Of a stretch of 64,000 bases of DNA, positions 52,557 to 62,368 are shown piece after piece. Positions within the stretch are counted from its first letter, which is position 1. Every line of letters begins with the position of its first letter. Below the pieces are notes generated by a model that had not been told where the DNA came from, did no database searches, and was given only the letters and a program-made list of their open reading frames with translations. Origin of the DNA: Kluyvera intermedia (lineage in GTDB: Bacteria > Pseudomonadota > Gammaproteobacteria > Enterobacterales > Enterobacteriaceae); contig NZ_JAKCNS010000016.1 of assembly GCF_021440345.1 (NCBI RefSeq), positions 28,243 to 92,242 on the forward strand. The letters are read 5' to 3'. Both the position numbers and the translations under genes were made by a program.

Positions 52557-54103
52557 TGGACCCGTCAATCTGGGCCGGATTGTTAACGCTTGTTGTGCTG
52601 GAAATTGTTCTCGGTATTGATAACCTGGTGTTTATCGCCATCCTGGCCGATAAACTGCCGCCAAAACAACGTGATAAAGCCCGTCTTATCGGTCTTTCAC
52701 TGGCGTTGGTAATGCGTCTGGGCCTACTCTCCGTTATTTCGTGGATGGTGACGCTCACCGCACCGCTATTCAGCGTGTGGGGGCAAACCTTCTCAGGACG
52801 CGACATGATAATGCTGGTCGGCGGTCTATTCCTGCTGTTTAAGGCGACGACAGAGCTTCATGAACGGCTGGAAAACCGCCAGCATGACTCCGGTCACGGC
52901 AAAGGTTATTCCAGCTTCTGGGTGGTCGTGGCGCAGATTGTGGTGCTGGATGCGGTCTTCTCGCTGGATGCGGTGATCACTGCGGTTGGTATGGTGGAGC
53001 ATCTGTGGGTGATGATGGCAGCCGTGGTTATCGCGATGGGTGTGATGCTGCTGGCTTCTAAGCCGCTGACCAACTTTGTTAACCAGCATCCAACGGTGGT
53101 GGTGCTGTGTCTGAGCTTCCTGCTGATGATTGGTCTGAGTCTGGTGGCCGAAGGCTTTGGCTTCCATATTCCGAAAGGCTACCTGTACGCTGCAATAGGC
53201 TTCTCGGTGCTTATCGAACTGTTTAACCAGATTGCGCGCCGAAACTTTATTCGTCATCAGTCCACGCAACCGCTGCGTGCCCGTACCGCAGACGCTATTT
53301 TGCGCCTGATGGGCAACCGTAAACCCGTTACGGCGGTGAGCGATGAAGGCAATAAACCGAAGATGCCGGTACCGGAAGGCGCGTTTGTTGAAGAAGAACG
53401 CTACATGATCAACGGCGTACTGACGCTGGCATCGCGATCGCTGCGCAGTATTATGACGCCGCGTGGCGAAATTAGCTGGGTTGATGCAGACCTGAGCACC
53501 GACGAAATTCGTCAACAGCTGCTGTCGTCGCCACACAGCCTGTTCCCGGTATGTCGCGGCGAGCTGGATGAGATTGTCGGGATTGTGCGGGCTAAAGAGC
53601 TGCTGGTGGCGCTGGAAGCCGGTGAAGACGTGCTGGCGATAGCCTCTGCCTCTCCGGCGATTATCGTGCCGGATACGCTGGACCCTATCAATCTGCTGGG
53701 GGTTTTGCGTCGGGCGCGCGGTAGTTTCGTCATTGTCACCAATGAGTTCGGCATGGTGCAAGGGCTGGTGACGCCGCTGGACGTACTGGAAGCGATTGCC
53801 GGCGAGTTCCCGGATGCCGACGAAACTCCGGAAATTGTGGCCGACGGTGACGGCTGGCTGGTGAAGGGTTCCACCGACCTGCACGCGCTACAGCAGACGC
53901 TGGGGCTGGAAAACCTGGTCGATGAAGACAATGACTATGCGACGGTTGCCGGGCTGGTGATTGCGGTTAACGGTCAAATTCCCGCAGCGGGAGAAATGGT
54001 CGAGCTACCATCGGTGCAAATTACCGTCACCGAAGCCAACAGCTATCGCGTGGATCAGGTGCGGGTGGTGAAGTTAACCTCGCCGCACGATGAAGAAGAG
54101 TAA
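52544..54103 (+). CDS. yoaE: TerC/CorC-fusion inner-membrane protein YoaE
   Basis: 519 residues; the ATG at 52544 has GGAG at a good distance. The N-terminal TerC-like membrane domain (about 1-235, seven segments) has acidic motifs in [16 protein letters not shown] and [15 protein letters not shown], typical of metal transport or export-linked metallation. Two CBS domains follow (about 300-425, [27 protein letters not shown]), then a CorC/HlyC C-terminal domain. The substrate is unproven; TerC relatives export manganese. Confidence 0.95.
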   Translation: MELLMDPSIWAGLLTLVVLEIVLGIDNLVFIAILADKLPPKQRDKARLIGLSLALVMRLGLLSVISWMVTLTAPLFSVWGQTFSGRDMIMLVGGLFLLFKATTELHERLENRQHDSGHGKGYSSFWVVVAQIVVLDAVFSLDAVITAVGMVEHLWVMMAAVVIAMGVMLLASKPLTNFVNQHPTVVVLCLSFLLMIGLSLVAEGFGFHIPKGYLYAAIGFSVLIELFNQIARRNFIRHQSTQPLRARTADAILRLMGNRKPVTAVSDEGNKPKMPVPEGAFVEEERYMINGVLTLASRSLRSIMTPRGEISWVDADLSTDEIRQQLLSSPHSLFPVCRGELDEIVGIVRAKELLVALEAGEDVLAIASASPAIIVPDTLDPINLLGVLRRARGSFVIVTNEFGMVQGLVTPLDVLEAIAGEFPDADETPEIVADGDGWLVKGSTDLHALQQTLGLENLVDEDNDYATVAGLVIAVNGQIPAAGEMVELPSVQITVTEANSYRVDQVRVVKLTSPHDEEE

Positions 54104-54116
54104 CGGTATTGAGCTA

Positions 54117-54150
54117 CCCGGATGAGGAGTTCATACGCTGACTCCGGGTT
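54117..54150. terminator. Hairpin between yoaE and pdeD
   Basis: CCCGGA (54117-54122) pairs with TCCGGG (54143-54148), with an inner GAGT/ACTC-type stem, then TTATTT. A weak shared terminator for the convergent genes. Confidence 0.55.
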
Positions 54151-54169
54151 ATTTCAGGAAGCACGGCCT

Positions 54170-55726
54170 CTACTGCGCCTGTGCTTCCTGTTCCGCCATC
54201 CAGCGCGGAAAATCCTCAAGCAGTATCGGTTCTGCAAACAGATAGCCCTGTAATAAATGGACTCCGTGACGCTGGAGATAGCTCGCCTGTTCTTCCGTCT
54301 CGACCCCTTCCGCGATTAATTCAATATTCAGACGCTGACCTAGCGCGATTATCATATCGGTCACCGTTGAGTTCACCGCATCTGTACCTATTGCTTCTGT
54401 AAATGATTTATCAATTTTCAGGACATCCGGGTGCAGCATCTCGAGCCAGGATAACGAACTGTTGCCGGTACCAAAATCGTCTATCGCCAGCTTAATTTGG
54501 CGATTGCCCAGTTCACTGCGCACCTCGTAGTTGACGTCGTGCAGTGCCTCACGTTCGGTGAGCTCTACCGTCAATTGTTGAATTGGCTTCATGCTAAACC
54601 AGTTTTGTTCTAAATCTTTGAGCAGCAGCCCATCCTTAAAGTGCGGCGCTGCAATGTTAATACCTATCTGGAATTCGGGATCCTGCGGGAAGAGATGAAG
54701 CTTTTTCGCCGTTTCGCTAATCACATAGCGGGTGAGGGGAATGATCAGATTTTGCATTTCGGCAATCGGAATAAACACATCCGGATCCACCCAACCTACG
54801 CGCGGATTGTCCCACCTCAGCAGGATTTCAACCCCGGTGCAGCGCTGTACGCGTGAGTCCATTTGCGGCTGACAGTACAGGCTGAACTCTTTTCCGGCGA
54901 TACCCATATTAATTTCGCGCGAGAAACTCAGTCGTCCGGCGGTCACCAGCCAGGCAATCCAGGTAAACAGTACGCTCATGATGATCGCCAGCGGCAGATC
55001 CGAATAGAGATTACAGAAGGCTAGCCGCGCAGAGCCGGGACTTAACGCGCTAATACTGAAAGGGAATTGAGAAGATTTGAGGGTATACGAGCTGCTATCG
55101 GAATTGACCAAATGCTGGGTAATTCCGGTCTCATGCTGAAAATACTGGCTGCCGACATTGAGACTCATGTGGTTAATCAGCGGCGGAGAAGACTCAAGAA
55201 TAATGTTGCTGACTAAATCAATATTGATCGAGGCCAGCACGCCGTCCTGGCCATCTGCTGACGCAGGAAACCACTGGATAAGAATGGGCGTACCTTTAAT
55301 CAATGAGTGGTCGGTTGTTAATTGCAAAACCGGTTGTGGGCTGGGTAACTGCGCCTGAAGCGAGTGAATCGAGATATTACGTGCGCCGAGCGCGCTGGAG
55401 CAGTAAAGCTGGCCTGATTTAATCAGCGCGATAGAGCGGACGGTTTGCAGCTCAACGGCCAGTTTGCGCAACTGCAGATGAATGGCCTCACAGGGGTGAC
55501 CTACCAGCGCCAGCATTTCATTGCGCTGGCTTTCCAGCGGCTGCAGTATTTTGTTCAACCGCTCTACCGAATGACTGGTGAGCGAGTCTATCTGTTTGTG
55601 ATTTACGCTACGCTGCGAAATAAATCTCGTCCCGAGGGTTAATGCAAAAGCACAAACGGCGATAGTCACACAAACGGCGATTCGCTTCCGGAGATATTTT
55701 CTGATAATCCATTGTGCGCTTTGCAT
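54170..55726 (-). CDS. pdeD: CSS-EAL cyclic-di-GMP phosphodiesterase PdeD (YoaD)
   Basis: Degrades c-di-GMP. 518 residues. A first membrane segment (about 14-33) precedes a periplasmic sensor with the CSS motif (QLYCSSALGA near 110), whose Cys forms a redox-controlled disulfide in this family. A second membrane segment (about 240-262) leads to the EAL domain (about 265-510). The signature reads EILLRW rather than EALLRW. ELTEREAL, DDFGTGNSSLSWL, LKIDKSF and EGVETEEQ are intact, so activity is expected. Confidence 0.94.
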   Translation of the reverse strand: MQSAQWIIRKYLRKRIAVCVTIAVCAFALTLGTRFISQRSVNHKQIDSLTSHSVERLNKILQPLESQRNEMLALVGHPCEAIHLQLRKLAVELQTVRSIALIKSGQLYCSSALGARNISIHSLQAQLPSPQPVLQLTTDHSLIKGTPILIQWFPASADGQDGVLASINIDLVSNIILESSPPLINHMSLNVGSQYFQHETGITQHLVNSDSSSYTLKSSQFPFSISALSPGSARLAFCNLYSDLPLAIIMSVLFTWIAWLVTAGRLSFSREINMGIAGKEFSLYCQPQMDSRVQRCTGVEILLRWDNPRVGWVDPDVFIPIAEMQNLIIPLTRYVISETAKKLHLFPQDPEFQIGINIAAPHFKDGLLLKDLEQNWFSMKPIQQLTVELTEREALHDVNYEVRSELGNRQIKLAIDDFGTGNSSLSWLEMLHPDVLKIDKSFTEAIGTDAVNSTVTDMIIALGQRLNIELIAEGVETEEQASYLQRHGVHLLQGYLFAEPILLEDFPRWMAEQEAQAQ

Positions 55727-55827
55727 GTCCGAGGCTCGGTGCGGATATATTGATAATGAAAATACCAGTGACGTTAGTGCAAGTGTAGAGGGAAGCTAAA
55801 AAAGTGAGAGAAAAGAGGTAAATAAAT

Positions 55828-55852
55828 CACCCACCCGTATTAGGGGTGGGTG
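55828..55852 (-). terminator. Terminator after sdaA
   Basis: CACCCACCC (55828-55836) and GGGTGGGTG (55844-55852) form a 9-bp stem; the minus strand continues into ATTTATTT. It lies 10 bp after the sdaA stop. Confidence 0.8.
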
Positions 55853-55861
55853 AGAAAGGTA

Positions 55862-57226
55862 TTAGTCGCACTGAACCTTAATGGCTAAACCACCACGTGA
55901 TGTTTCGCGGTATTTGGCGTTCATGTCTTTACCGGTTTCGTACATCGTCTCGATAACTTTATCCAGCGACACGCGCGGTTCGCTAGTACGGCGCATAGCC
56001 ATACGCGAGGCGTTAATCGCTTTTACTGAGGCAATGGCATTACGTTCGATACACGGCACCTGGACCTGTCCAGCGACAGGGTCACAGGTCAGACCGAGGT
56101 TATGTTCCATCCCGATTTCTGCTGCCACGCAGACCTGCTCTGGGCTTGCACCCAGCAGTTCAGCCAGTCCCGCAGCGGCCATTGAACAGGCCACGCCCAC
56201 TTCACCCTGACAGCCGACTTCAGCACCCGAAATTGAGGCGTTCATTTTGTACAGCACGCCAATTGCACCCGCCGCGAGGAAGTAGCGGATGTAAGTTTCA
56301 GGGTTCACCGGTTCGATAAAGTGATCGTAGTAGGCGAGCACTGCGGGAACAATTCCGCAGGCACCGTTCGTCGGCGCAGTCACCACTCGGCCGCCGGCCG
56401 CGTTCTCTTCGTTAACCGCCAGCGCAAACATATTGACCCAATCGACCACGTTCATAGGATCGTGGGAGAGCTTGTCATTGGCTACCAGCAGACGGCGTAG
56501 CGCGGAAGCACGGCGCGGTACACGCAGCGGTCCAGGCAGAATACCTTCGGTATTCATTCCGCGATCGATACAGGCGCGCATGGTTTGCCACACGTTGGCG
56601 AAGTAGTCTTCAATTTCTTGCTTGCTGTGCAGCGCCAGTTCGTTTTGCATCACCATGCCGGACAGAGACAGCCCGGTCTGCTGGCAATAGCCAAGCATCT
56701 CGGTTGCCGATGTAAACGGATAGGGTACCTGCACCACGTTGCTGGCTTCTTTGCCAAAATGCTCTTCGTCAACGATAAAACCGCCGCCGATGGAGTAATA
56801 GGTTTTGCTGTAGACCAGCGTCTCGCCGGACCAGGCGTGGATCTGCATGGCGTTCTCATGCAGTGAGAGGTTCTCACTACGAAAGCGCATACCGTCGTTG
56901 GCCGGGAAGTCGACCTCGACGCGGCCTTGCGCAAGCAGCAGGCGTCCGCGCGTTTCTACATCGCGAATAAACGCTGGGATAGCATCAATATCTACGGTAT
57001 CTGGCTGGTTGCCCGCCAGACCCATAATGATCGCAATATCGGTATGGTGGCCTTTACCGGTGAGGGACAGTGAACCATAGACGTCGACGGCAACGCGCGT
57101 CACGTCATCAATCAGTCCCTTTTCGACCAGGTCATCGACGAACTGTTTGCCAGCCTTCATCGGCCCTACAGTATGGGAAGATGAGGGGCCAATCCCCACC
57201 TTAAACATGTCGAATATACTAATCAC
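55862..57226 (-). CDS. sdaA: L-serine deaminase I SdaA
   Basis: Iron-sulfur L-serine dehydratase: serine to pyruvate and ammonia. The GTG start at 57226 ([22 protein letters not shown]) gives 454 residues as in E. coli and has AGGAG 7 bases upstream; a longer frame to 57265 is rejected. Cluster Cys residues are in [26 protein letters not shown] and VQVPCIER, and the C-terminal Cys that fills the active site is in the last residues VQCD. A perfect hairpin lies just upstream of the SD. Confidence 0.96.
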   Translation of the reverse strand: MISIFDMFKVGIGPSSSHTVGPMKAGKQFVDDLVEKGLIDDVTRVAVDVYGSLSLTGKGHHTDIAIIMGLAGNQPDTVDIDAIPAFIRDVETRGRLLLAQGRVEVDFPANDGMRFRSENLSLHENAMQIHAWSGETLVYSKTYYSIGGGFIVDEEHFGKEASNVVQVPYPFTSATEMLGYCQQTGLSLSGMVMQNELALHSKQEIEDYFANVWQTMRACIDRGMNTEGILPGPLRVPRRASALRRLLVANDKLSHDPMNVVDWVNMFALAVNEENAAGGRVVTAPTNGACGIVPAVLAYYDHFIEPVNPETYIRYFLAAGAIGVLYKMNASISGAEVGCQGEVGVACSMAAAGLAELLGASPEQVCVAAEIGMEHNLGLTCDPVAGQVQVPCIERNAIASVKAINASRMAMRRTSEPRVSLDKVIETMYETGKDMNAKYRETSRGGLAIKVQCD

Positions 57227-57244
57227 TTTAACACTCCTGACAGG

Positions 57245-57266
57245 GTTGCCGCGTTGTTGCGGCAAC
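57245..57266 (-). promoter_or_regulatory. Hairpin in the sdaA leader
   Basis: GTTGCCGC (57245-57252) and GCGGCAAC (57259-57266) form a perfect 8-bp stem with a 6-base loop GTTGTT. On the minus strand it ends 4 bases before the CAGGAG ribosome site of sdaA, close enough to affect initiation or mRNA decay. The rest of the gap to nudL (to 57390) is AT-rich and probably holds the sdaA promoter. Confidence 0.5.
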
Positions 57267-57390
57267 GATGTAATAACTGCGCATAGTGTATGAGGGAACC
57301 CGGAACTCAGCTTAACTATTCACATGAATTTAACTAATGAATAGCCTCGATTTTACTAATACTGAGTACCGGACTTATTGATAAGTATAG

Positions 57391-57969
57391 TCAGGGTTTA
57401 AGGCCCACTTGTAGCGCCAGCTCACGAATGATGCCAGCGGTCATACCCCAGACAAAATAGTGCTGATACCACGACAGCCAGACGCGGTGAGAATCGCCGC
57501 GACGATGGATATCCAGCGGGTGATAGCGGCCTAAGCGCAGCGCTTCGGCCAGCGGCATCTCAAACACCGAGGCGACTTCGTCTTCGCTGGCGTGATAGTG
57601 AAGATCCGGCGGGATGACGCCGAGCACGGGAGTGACCTGAAAACCGGTCACGCTGTCCACCGGAGGCAGGACGCCAATAATATCGACGCACTCCGGTGGA
57701 ATCGCCACCTCCTCCTGCGCTTCACGCAGCGCGGCGGCAATCAGCGAGGCATCGCTGCTGTCTACCGCACCGCCGGGGAACGCTACCTGGCCGGGATGTT
57801 TGCGCAAACGCGCAGAGCGCTGTGTCAGCAGCAGGCCGGGCTGCGGGCGGCGCACAATGGGCACCAGCACCGCCGCCTGACGGGCATTGAGCGCCGCGCG
57901 GCTAGTTTGCGGGCGCAGCAGCTGAAAGCGGGAGAGGAAATCATCCAGATTCAGCGCGTTGACATCCAT
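57391..57969 (-). CDS. nudL: Nudix hydrolase NudL (YeaB), CoA pyrophosphatase type
   Basis: 192 residues, Nudix family, UPF0035/CoA-pyrophosphatase type. The Nudix box is [28 protein letters not shown] at about residues 65-92, preceded by the [21 protein letters not shown] segment that marks CoA diphosphatases. The physiological substrate in E. coli is not firmly known. Its start is 2 bp after the pabB stop on the same strand, so both are cotranscribed. Confidence 0.94.
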   Translation of the reverse strand: MDVNALNLDDFLSRFQLLRPQTSRAALNARQAAVLVPIVRRPQPGLLLTQRSARLRKHPGQVAFPGGAVDSSDASLIAAALREAQEEVAIPPECVDIIGVLPPVDSVTGFQVTPVLGVIPPDLHYHASEDEVASVFEMPLAEALRLGRYHPLDIHRRGDSHRVWLSWYQHYFVWGMTAGIIRELALQVGLKP

Positions 57970-57971
57970 GG

Positions 57972-59330
57972 TTATGACTCCAGTTGCGATAAGATACGAT
58001 TAACTTTATCAAATGTTTCCTGATATTCCGCCGCTTCTTCGCTATCCGCCACCAGGCCACCGCCTGCTGAGCAGTACAGCGTGCCTTGCGTCGCGGTGAC
58101 GGTGCGGATGGTAATACTGGTGTCCATATTACCGCAGGCGCTGAGATAGCCAATGCTGCCGCACCACGCGTTGCGGCGATGCGGTTCCAGCTCGTCGATA
58201 ATCTCCATTGCCCGCACTTTTGGCGCGCCGGTAATGGAACCGCCCGGAAACGCGGCGCGCAGTAGGTCAGTGGCATGCAGAGTCGGTGGCAACGTGGCGG
58301 TAATGGTACTCACCAGATGATGGACCGCCGGGAACGGCTCGACCACGAACAGCTCAGGCACCCGTACGCTGCCCGGCACCGCCACGCGGCCAATGTCGTT
58401 GCGCATCAGATCGACAATCATCAGATTTTCTGCACGATCCTTCGCTGAGTTCGCCAGTCGGTTGGCCTGTTCGGCATCGGCCTGCGGGTCGTCCAGACGC
58501 GGCAAAGTGCCTTTAATCGGCCGAGTCTGGATTTGTTCTTGCTCGAGCTGGATAAAGCGCTCGGGAGACAGGCTTAAGATAGCGCTGTCGTCGAAACGCA
58601 AAAATGCGCTAAACGGCGCGCGGTTGCTGTGGTTAAGGCGAACAAATGCTTGCCACTCATCGCCCTGATAGCTTGCCTGAAAACGCTGGGCCAGATTCAC
58701 CTGGTAGCAGTCCCCGCTTTGCAAATAAGCCTGCACCTGACGGAATTTCTCGCCGTACTGCTCGCGGCTCATATTGGATTGCCAGCTTGAAGTCAGAGTA
58801 AATGGCGGGGTATCGGCGACATGTTGCTGTTCAAGCCAGACCCGTCGCGCGTGAACATCCCCATAGCTCAGTAGGGTCACCTTCTGACATTGATGGTCAA
58901 CAATCAGCGCCCAGTCATAAACCCCCACCGCCATATCCGGCACGTTAATATCGGCCTGCGCCAGCTGCGGGAGATTTTCAAAACGTCGTCCTAGATCGTA
59001 ACCGAACAGCCCGACGGCGCCGCCGATAAACGGCAGATCCGGAATTGCCGCTTCATTAAATGCACAGCTTGCCAGCGCATCGTGCAACAGGGTCAGCGGA
59101 TCGTCCTGTGATGTCGTGACGGTACCGTCGGCGTGGCTGATTTCGGTGGTTTTACCGCGCGTGACGAGCGTGATGCGCGGCTCGGCGACCACGATATCGT
59201 AACGGCTGTGCGGATGGTTGGCGTAGCCTGAATGCAGCATCATGGCCCATGGCGAGGCGCTTAACGGGGCAAAATAATATTCTGCAGCGTCCTGTCGCCA
59301 GGGAAGCGTCATGGTTGAAGGGTGTAACAT
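57972..59330 (-). CDS. pabB: Aminodeoxychorismate synthase component I PabB
   Basis: With PabA converts chorismate and glutamine to 4-amino-4-deoxychorismate for folate synthesis. 452 residues. The chorismate-binding domain (about 185-445) shows PIKGTLPR with the catalytic Lys near 275, [37 protein letters not shown] and GSIGYLS. The N-terminal tryptophan-binding region includes [16 protein letters not shown]. Divergent from yoaH. Confidence 0.96.
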   Translation of the reverse strand: MLHPSTMTLPWRQDAAEYYFAPLSASPWAMMLHSGYANHPHSRYDIVVAEPRITLVTRGKTTEISHADGTVTTSQDDPLTLLHDALASCAFNEAAIPDLPFIGGAVGLFGYDLGRRFENLPQLAQADINVPDMAVGVYDWALIVDHQCQKVTLLSYGDVHARRVWLEQQHVADTPPFTLTSSWQSNMSREQYGEKFRQVQAYLQSGDCYQVNLAQRFQASYQGDEWQAFVRLNHSNRAPFSAFLRFDDSAILSLSPERFIQLEQEQIQTRPIKGTLPRLDDPQADAEQANRLANSAKDRAENLMIVDLMRNDIGRVAVPGSVRVPELFVVEPFPAVHHLVSTITATLPPTLHATDLLRAAFPGGSITGAPKVRAMEIIDELEPHRRNAWCGSIGYLSACGNMDTSITIRTVTATQGTLYCSAGGGLVADSEEAAEYQETFDKVNRILSQLES

Positions 59331-59421
59331 CGTTATTCTGTCCAGCCTGGTCTGCGCTGCCTATGGCGAATAATCGGGCAGCATGGGATAATAAGCGCCC
59401 ACAATGTAGCAGGAGTCAATG

Positions 59422-59607
59422 ATGTTTGCAGGATTACCTTCATTAAGCCATGAACAGCAGCAGAAAGCCGTTGAGCGTATTCAGGAGCTGATGTCTCAGG
59501 GCATGGCGAGCGGTCAGGCAATTGCGCTGGTGGCTGGAGAGCTGCGCGCGAACCATACCGGCGAGCGAATCGTTGCCCGTTTTGAGGACGAAGACGAGGA
59601 CGAGTAA
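59422..59607 (+). CDS. yoaH: Small UPF0181 protein YoaH
   Basis: 61 residues; the second of two adjacent ATGs (59422) is chosen for its 6-base distance to AGGAG. Sequence [24 protein letters not shown]..., with an acidic end RFEDEDEDE. Helical, no known function, conserved in enterobacteria. The next gene, a secreted glycosidase-family protein, starts 4 bp after the stop, which is unusual compared with E. coli and implies cotranscription. Confidence 0.93.
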
Positions 59608-59611
59608 GCCG

Positions 59612-60340
59612 ATGGCGTCCTTGCTAAAACTTCTGCTGCTGGTAATGGCGACTACGCCTTTACTGGCGGCAGCCGGTTCCTCCTGTCAACTTACCGATCC
59701 CGGCCTGACGCTGCAAAGCTATCGCGCCGACCCTCAACATGAACGTATCGCCATGTACTGGCACCAGTCTGATGGTAAAGACTATGGCTCACTGCGCGCG
59801 CTGCTGGCCGATATCAACGGTGATGGGCGCGTGCGGATGGCGATGAACGGCGGCATCTATGATAAAGCCTACGCGCCGCTCGGTTTGTACATTGAGAAAG
59901 GCCAGCAGAAGGTGGCGGTCAATCGCGCTTCCGGCGGCGGTAATTTCTTTATTAAACCCGGCGGGGTGTTTTATCTGCGCGGTCAGCAGGCGGGGATCGT
60001 CAGCCTGGATAAGCTGAAGTCGACCAAAGGAATGGACTACGCGGTGCAGTCCGGACCGATGTTGATTGAAAACGGGGTCATCAACTGGCGGCTTAAGCCT
60101 TCTGCCAGCTCGCGTAAGCTGCGCAACGGCGTTGGCCTCACCGCGCAGGGGAAGGTGGTGTTTATGCTAAGCGACCGCGAAACTAACTTCTATGATTTCG
60201 CCTGTTATGCCAAAACGCGACTCAACGTGCGGCAGATGCTCTATCTCGATGGCACTATTTCGAAAATGTACCAGCAGGGGGGCAGTATTCCCTGGCAGTA
60301 TCATCCTTTTGTGTCGATGATCACCGTTGAAAAACGTTAA
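59612..60340 (+). CDS. Secreted phosphodiester glycosidase family (NAGPA/DUF2233) protein
   Basis: 242 residues. Start ATG 59612, 4 bp after yoaH. A signal peptide (MASLLKLLLLVMATTPLLAAAG) precedes a full NAGPA-type domain, with MAMNGGIYDKAYAPLGLYIE, NFFIKPGGVFYL, AVQSGPMLIENG, RNGVGLTAQGKVVFMLSD and MLYLDGTISKMY. Relatives cleave phosphodiester-linked sugars, such as uncovering enzyme in mammals and teichoic-acid-linked sugars in some bacteria. The substrate here is unknown. Two Cys (SCQL and FACYAK) could form a disulfide. No counterpart at this site in K-12. Confidence 0.85.
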   Translation: MASLLKLLLLVMATTPLLAAAGSSCQLTDPGLTLQSYRADPQHERIAMYWHQSDGKDYGSLRALLADINGDGRVRMAMNGGIYDKAYAPLGLYIEKGQQKVAVNRASGGGNFFIKPGGVFYLRGQQAGIVSLDKLKSTKGMDYAVQSGPMLIENGVINWRLKPSASSRKLRNGVGLTAQGKVVFMLSDRETNFYDFACYAKTRLNVRQMLYLDGTISKMYQQGGSIPWQYHPFVSMITVEKR

Positions 60341-60344
60341 AAAT

Positions 60345-60364
60345 GCCTTCCGTTTCCGGAAGGC
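60345..60364. terminator. Hairpin between the glycosidase and lyase genes
   Basis: GCCTTCC (60345-60351) pairs with GGAAGGC (60358-60364). It lies in the 30-bp gap between the two convergent genes, with AAAAA on the left, suited to ending the leftward lyase operon. Confidence 0.7.
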
Positions 60365-60370
60365 GTTCTC

Positions 60371-62368
60371 TTAGTTAATCACATCCGGTCGTTGTTCTGG
60401 GTCATCGTACAATGTCACATGGCTCACGCGATCGCCGCGCCAGAACGAAATTTGCGTGCCAATCGGCGTGTGGTGGACGCTCACCTCGGTCAACGGCGCA
60501 GACTTCGCGAGATCCCACAGACAGACAAAACGCGCCTGCGGCAGATGGTTGCGCAACACCAGATAGCTCAGATTGCTTATCGCCGGGTTATCCGGTGCCA
60601 GCCCTTGCCACAATTCGCCGTCACCCGCGAGCCACAGCGCGACCGTCTCCTTGCCTCGGCTAAAGTGGCGCGGTTGACAACCATGCAGCGGTGTCATGGT
60701 AGACGATTCCATATGACGCAGCGGCCCGCTGAGTGAGAAGGGCTGTGGTGCACCGGTTTGGTCCAGTGCCTGTGCTGCCAGGTGCAGCGTCCAGTCGAGC
60801 TGCTGGCGGTGCGGGTTGTCTACCGTTGACAGGTCGATTAGCACATCATCGATCCACAGCAGACGGCGGCGAAAGCGAATTTCCCGCCAGGACTGGACAT
60901 CCCATTCGACGCGGGTATGGCTGTTCAGCTCCGGCGGCGGTTTGCCCCAATTCACTTCCGTATCCAGCCATAAATAGTCGTCACCCATATGCCAGCCCAG
61001 TACATCTGGATTGGCGGGTGGTTGGTTACTCTGATTAACCGTCAGTGTGTTATGGGTGGCGCTGTTTTTGTAATAGTCGTAGTGCATTTGGGCACCGTAG
61101 CCGGTGGTGCCCAGATCCGGAAGCAGCCAGCCGTCGTGCTGCCACAGCATCAGACCCAGTCGGTCATAGTGATCGTGTTCGCCGCCCCACGGGCTGTGTT
61201 TGATCAACAGCGCCTGCTGTTGCTGCGGTTTACGCCACAGGGTGATCCCCGCGCCCGGCGCAAACAGCGACCGCTGAGGAATTAACGCCACTGGGGTTTC
61301 CGGCAGCGGCAGGTCGCGCCACAGCAGGGTTTCGCGCTCATCAGGCTCGCTTTCGGTGAACTGCAGCACGGCGGCATAAAGCGGATCGCGCCAGATAAAC
61401 CAGGCAAACTCGTATAAATCCCGATGGTGCAGTTTTTCCTGCCCGGCGAGACAGTCGTTAAGGCGTGGAAAAGTGCCGTCCGGTAGCAGCAGGGAGAGCG
61501 GGAAGCTGAGCATTGGCCGATACCATGGACCATCAATCAGGCTCCAGCGGGTGCCGCGCGCCAGCTTCTCAAAGGCAAAGAAGCCCTGAAGCGCGTAATA
61601 GTGGTAGTGCACCGAACCTTCAAACCACAGTCCTTCAGCCAGCAGACCATTCTCCAGTTGCCAGCGCAAGCCGTACGGTTGATTGACGGCAAACTCCAGC
61701 AGTGCCTCATCGTCCAGCACAAAACCCAGTACGCCAAGCGCGGCGCTGATTTTTACTTCGTGGTTGTGAATTTGCGGACTGCGGTGTTCGCGTAAAAAAG
61801 TCGCCGCACAGCGCAACAGGTTCTCACTGATGTGCTGCTGCTCCGCCGGGGTTAAGGCCTCGCGAATAAAGTCATAGCCCAGCGCCATATCCAGAATACA
61901 GTTGGCCTCGCACAGGGTTTGAGCATTCATCTTGCCCGGCCCGTTATGCGGAATATCACCGTGGACTTCATAACCGGGATAGACATCGGCGTAGCCCATC
62001 AGCAGCGTGCGCACTTTATCGCGATAGGCGGCAACGCCGGTCAATTGCCACAGCAGCCCCAGCTGTTGACAAGCGCTGGCGTTGCGTCCGTTCATCTCCC
62101 GCCACCAGGCACCATCCCACGGTTCACCGCGAAAAATTTCGCCGTCTACCGGACAGGCGTGCTGATGAGGAGAATCGGCCTCCCACGTAAGCCGCACGCC
62201 ATGGTGAGGACAGAAGTAGTAGAGATTCCAGCTGGCAATCCCGGTCTGCGGGATGCGTACCTCGGCCTCCAGCATCGGTTGTGCATTCTTCACGAGCTGT
62301 TCAATCAGGCCGTTATTGCCGGCTGCACGTCTGGCAATGTCGGGCCATAGCCCAGAAAATTGTTTCAT
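60371..62368 (-). CDS. Heparinase II/III-family polysaccharide lyase-like protein
   Basis: 665 residues, no signal peptide. The helical toroid domain (about 85-340) has HNHEVKISAALG near 200 and a conserved Tyr/His patch EGSVHYHYYALQGF near 258, corresponding to the catalytic Asn/His and Tyr of alginate/heparin lyases. The C-terminal beta-sandwich (about 375-640) has GGEHDHYDRLGLML and THNTLTVN, typical of heparinase II/III. An N-terminal Cys/His cluster FCPHHGVRL...QHACPVDGE (about 52-76) could bind zinc. Start overlaps the upstream lyase stop by 1 base (TGATG). Probably cleaves oligouronates inside the cell. Confidence 0.85.
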   Translation of the reverse strand: MKQFSGLWPDIARRAAGNNGLIEQLVKNAQPMLEAEVRIPQTGIASWNLYYFCPHHGVRLTWEADSPHQHACPVDGEIFRGEPWDGAWWREMNGRNASACQQLGLLWQLTGVAAYRDKVRTLLMGYADVYPGYEVHGDIPHNGPGKMNAQTLCEANCILDMALGYDFIREALTPAEQQHISENLLRCAATFLREHRSPQIHNHEVKISAALGVLGFVLDDEALLEFAVNQPYGLRWQLENGLLAEGLWFEGSVHYHYYALQGFFAFEKLARGTRWSLIDGPWYRPMLSFPLSLLLPDGTFPRLNDCLAGQEKLHHRDLYEFAWFIWRDPLYAAVLQFTESEPDERETLLWRDLPLPETPVALIPQRSLFAPGAGITLWRKPQQQQALLIKHSPWGGEHDHYDRLGLMLWQHDGWLLPDLGTTGYGAQMHYDYYKNSATHNTLTVNQSNQPPANPDVLGWHMGDDYLWLDTEVNWGKPPPELNSHTRVEWDVQSWREIRFRRRLLWIDDVLIDLSTVDNPHRQQLDWTLHLAAQALDQTGAPQPFSLSGPLRHMESSTMTPLHGCQPRHFSRGKETVALWLAGDGELWQGLAPDNPAISNLSYLVLRNHLPQARFVCLWDLAKSAPLTEVSVHHTPIGTQISFWRGDRVSHVTLYDDPEQRPDVIN

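Noticed and set aside
52826..53884. 352-codon open frame antisense to yoaE
   Set aside because: Shadow frame; the His/Arg/Gln-rich product resembles no family and lies wholly inside a well-supported gene.
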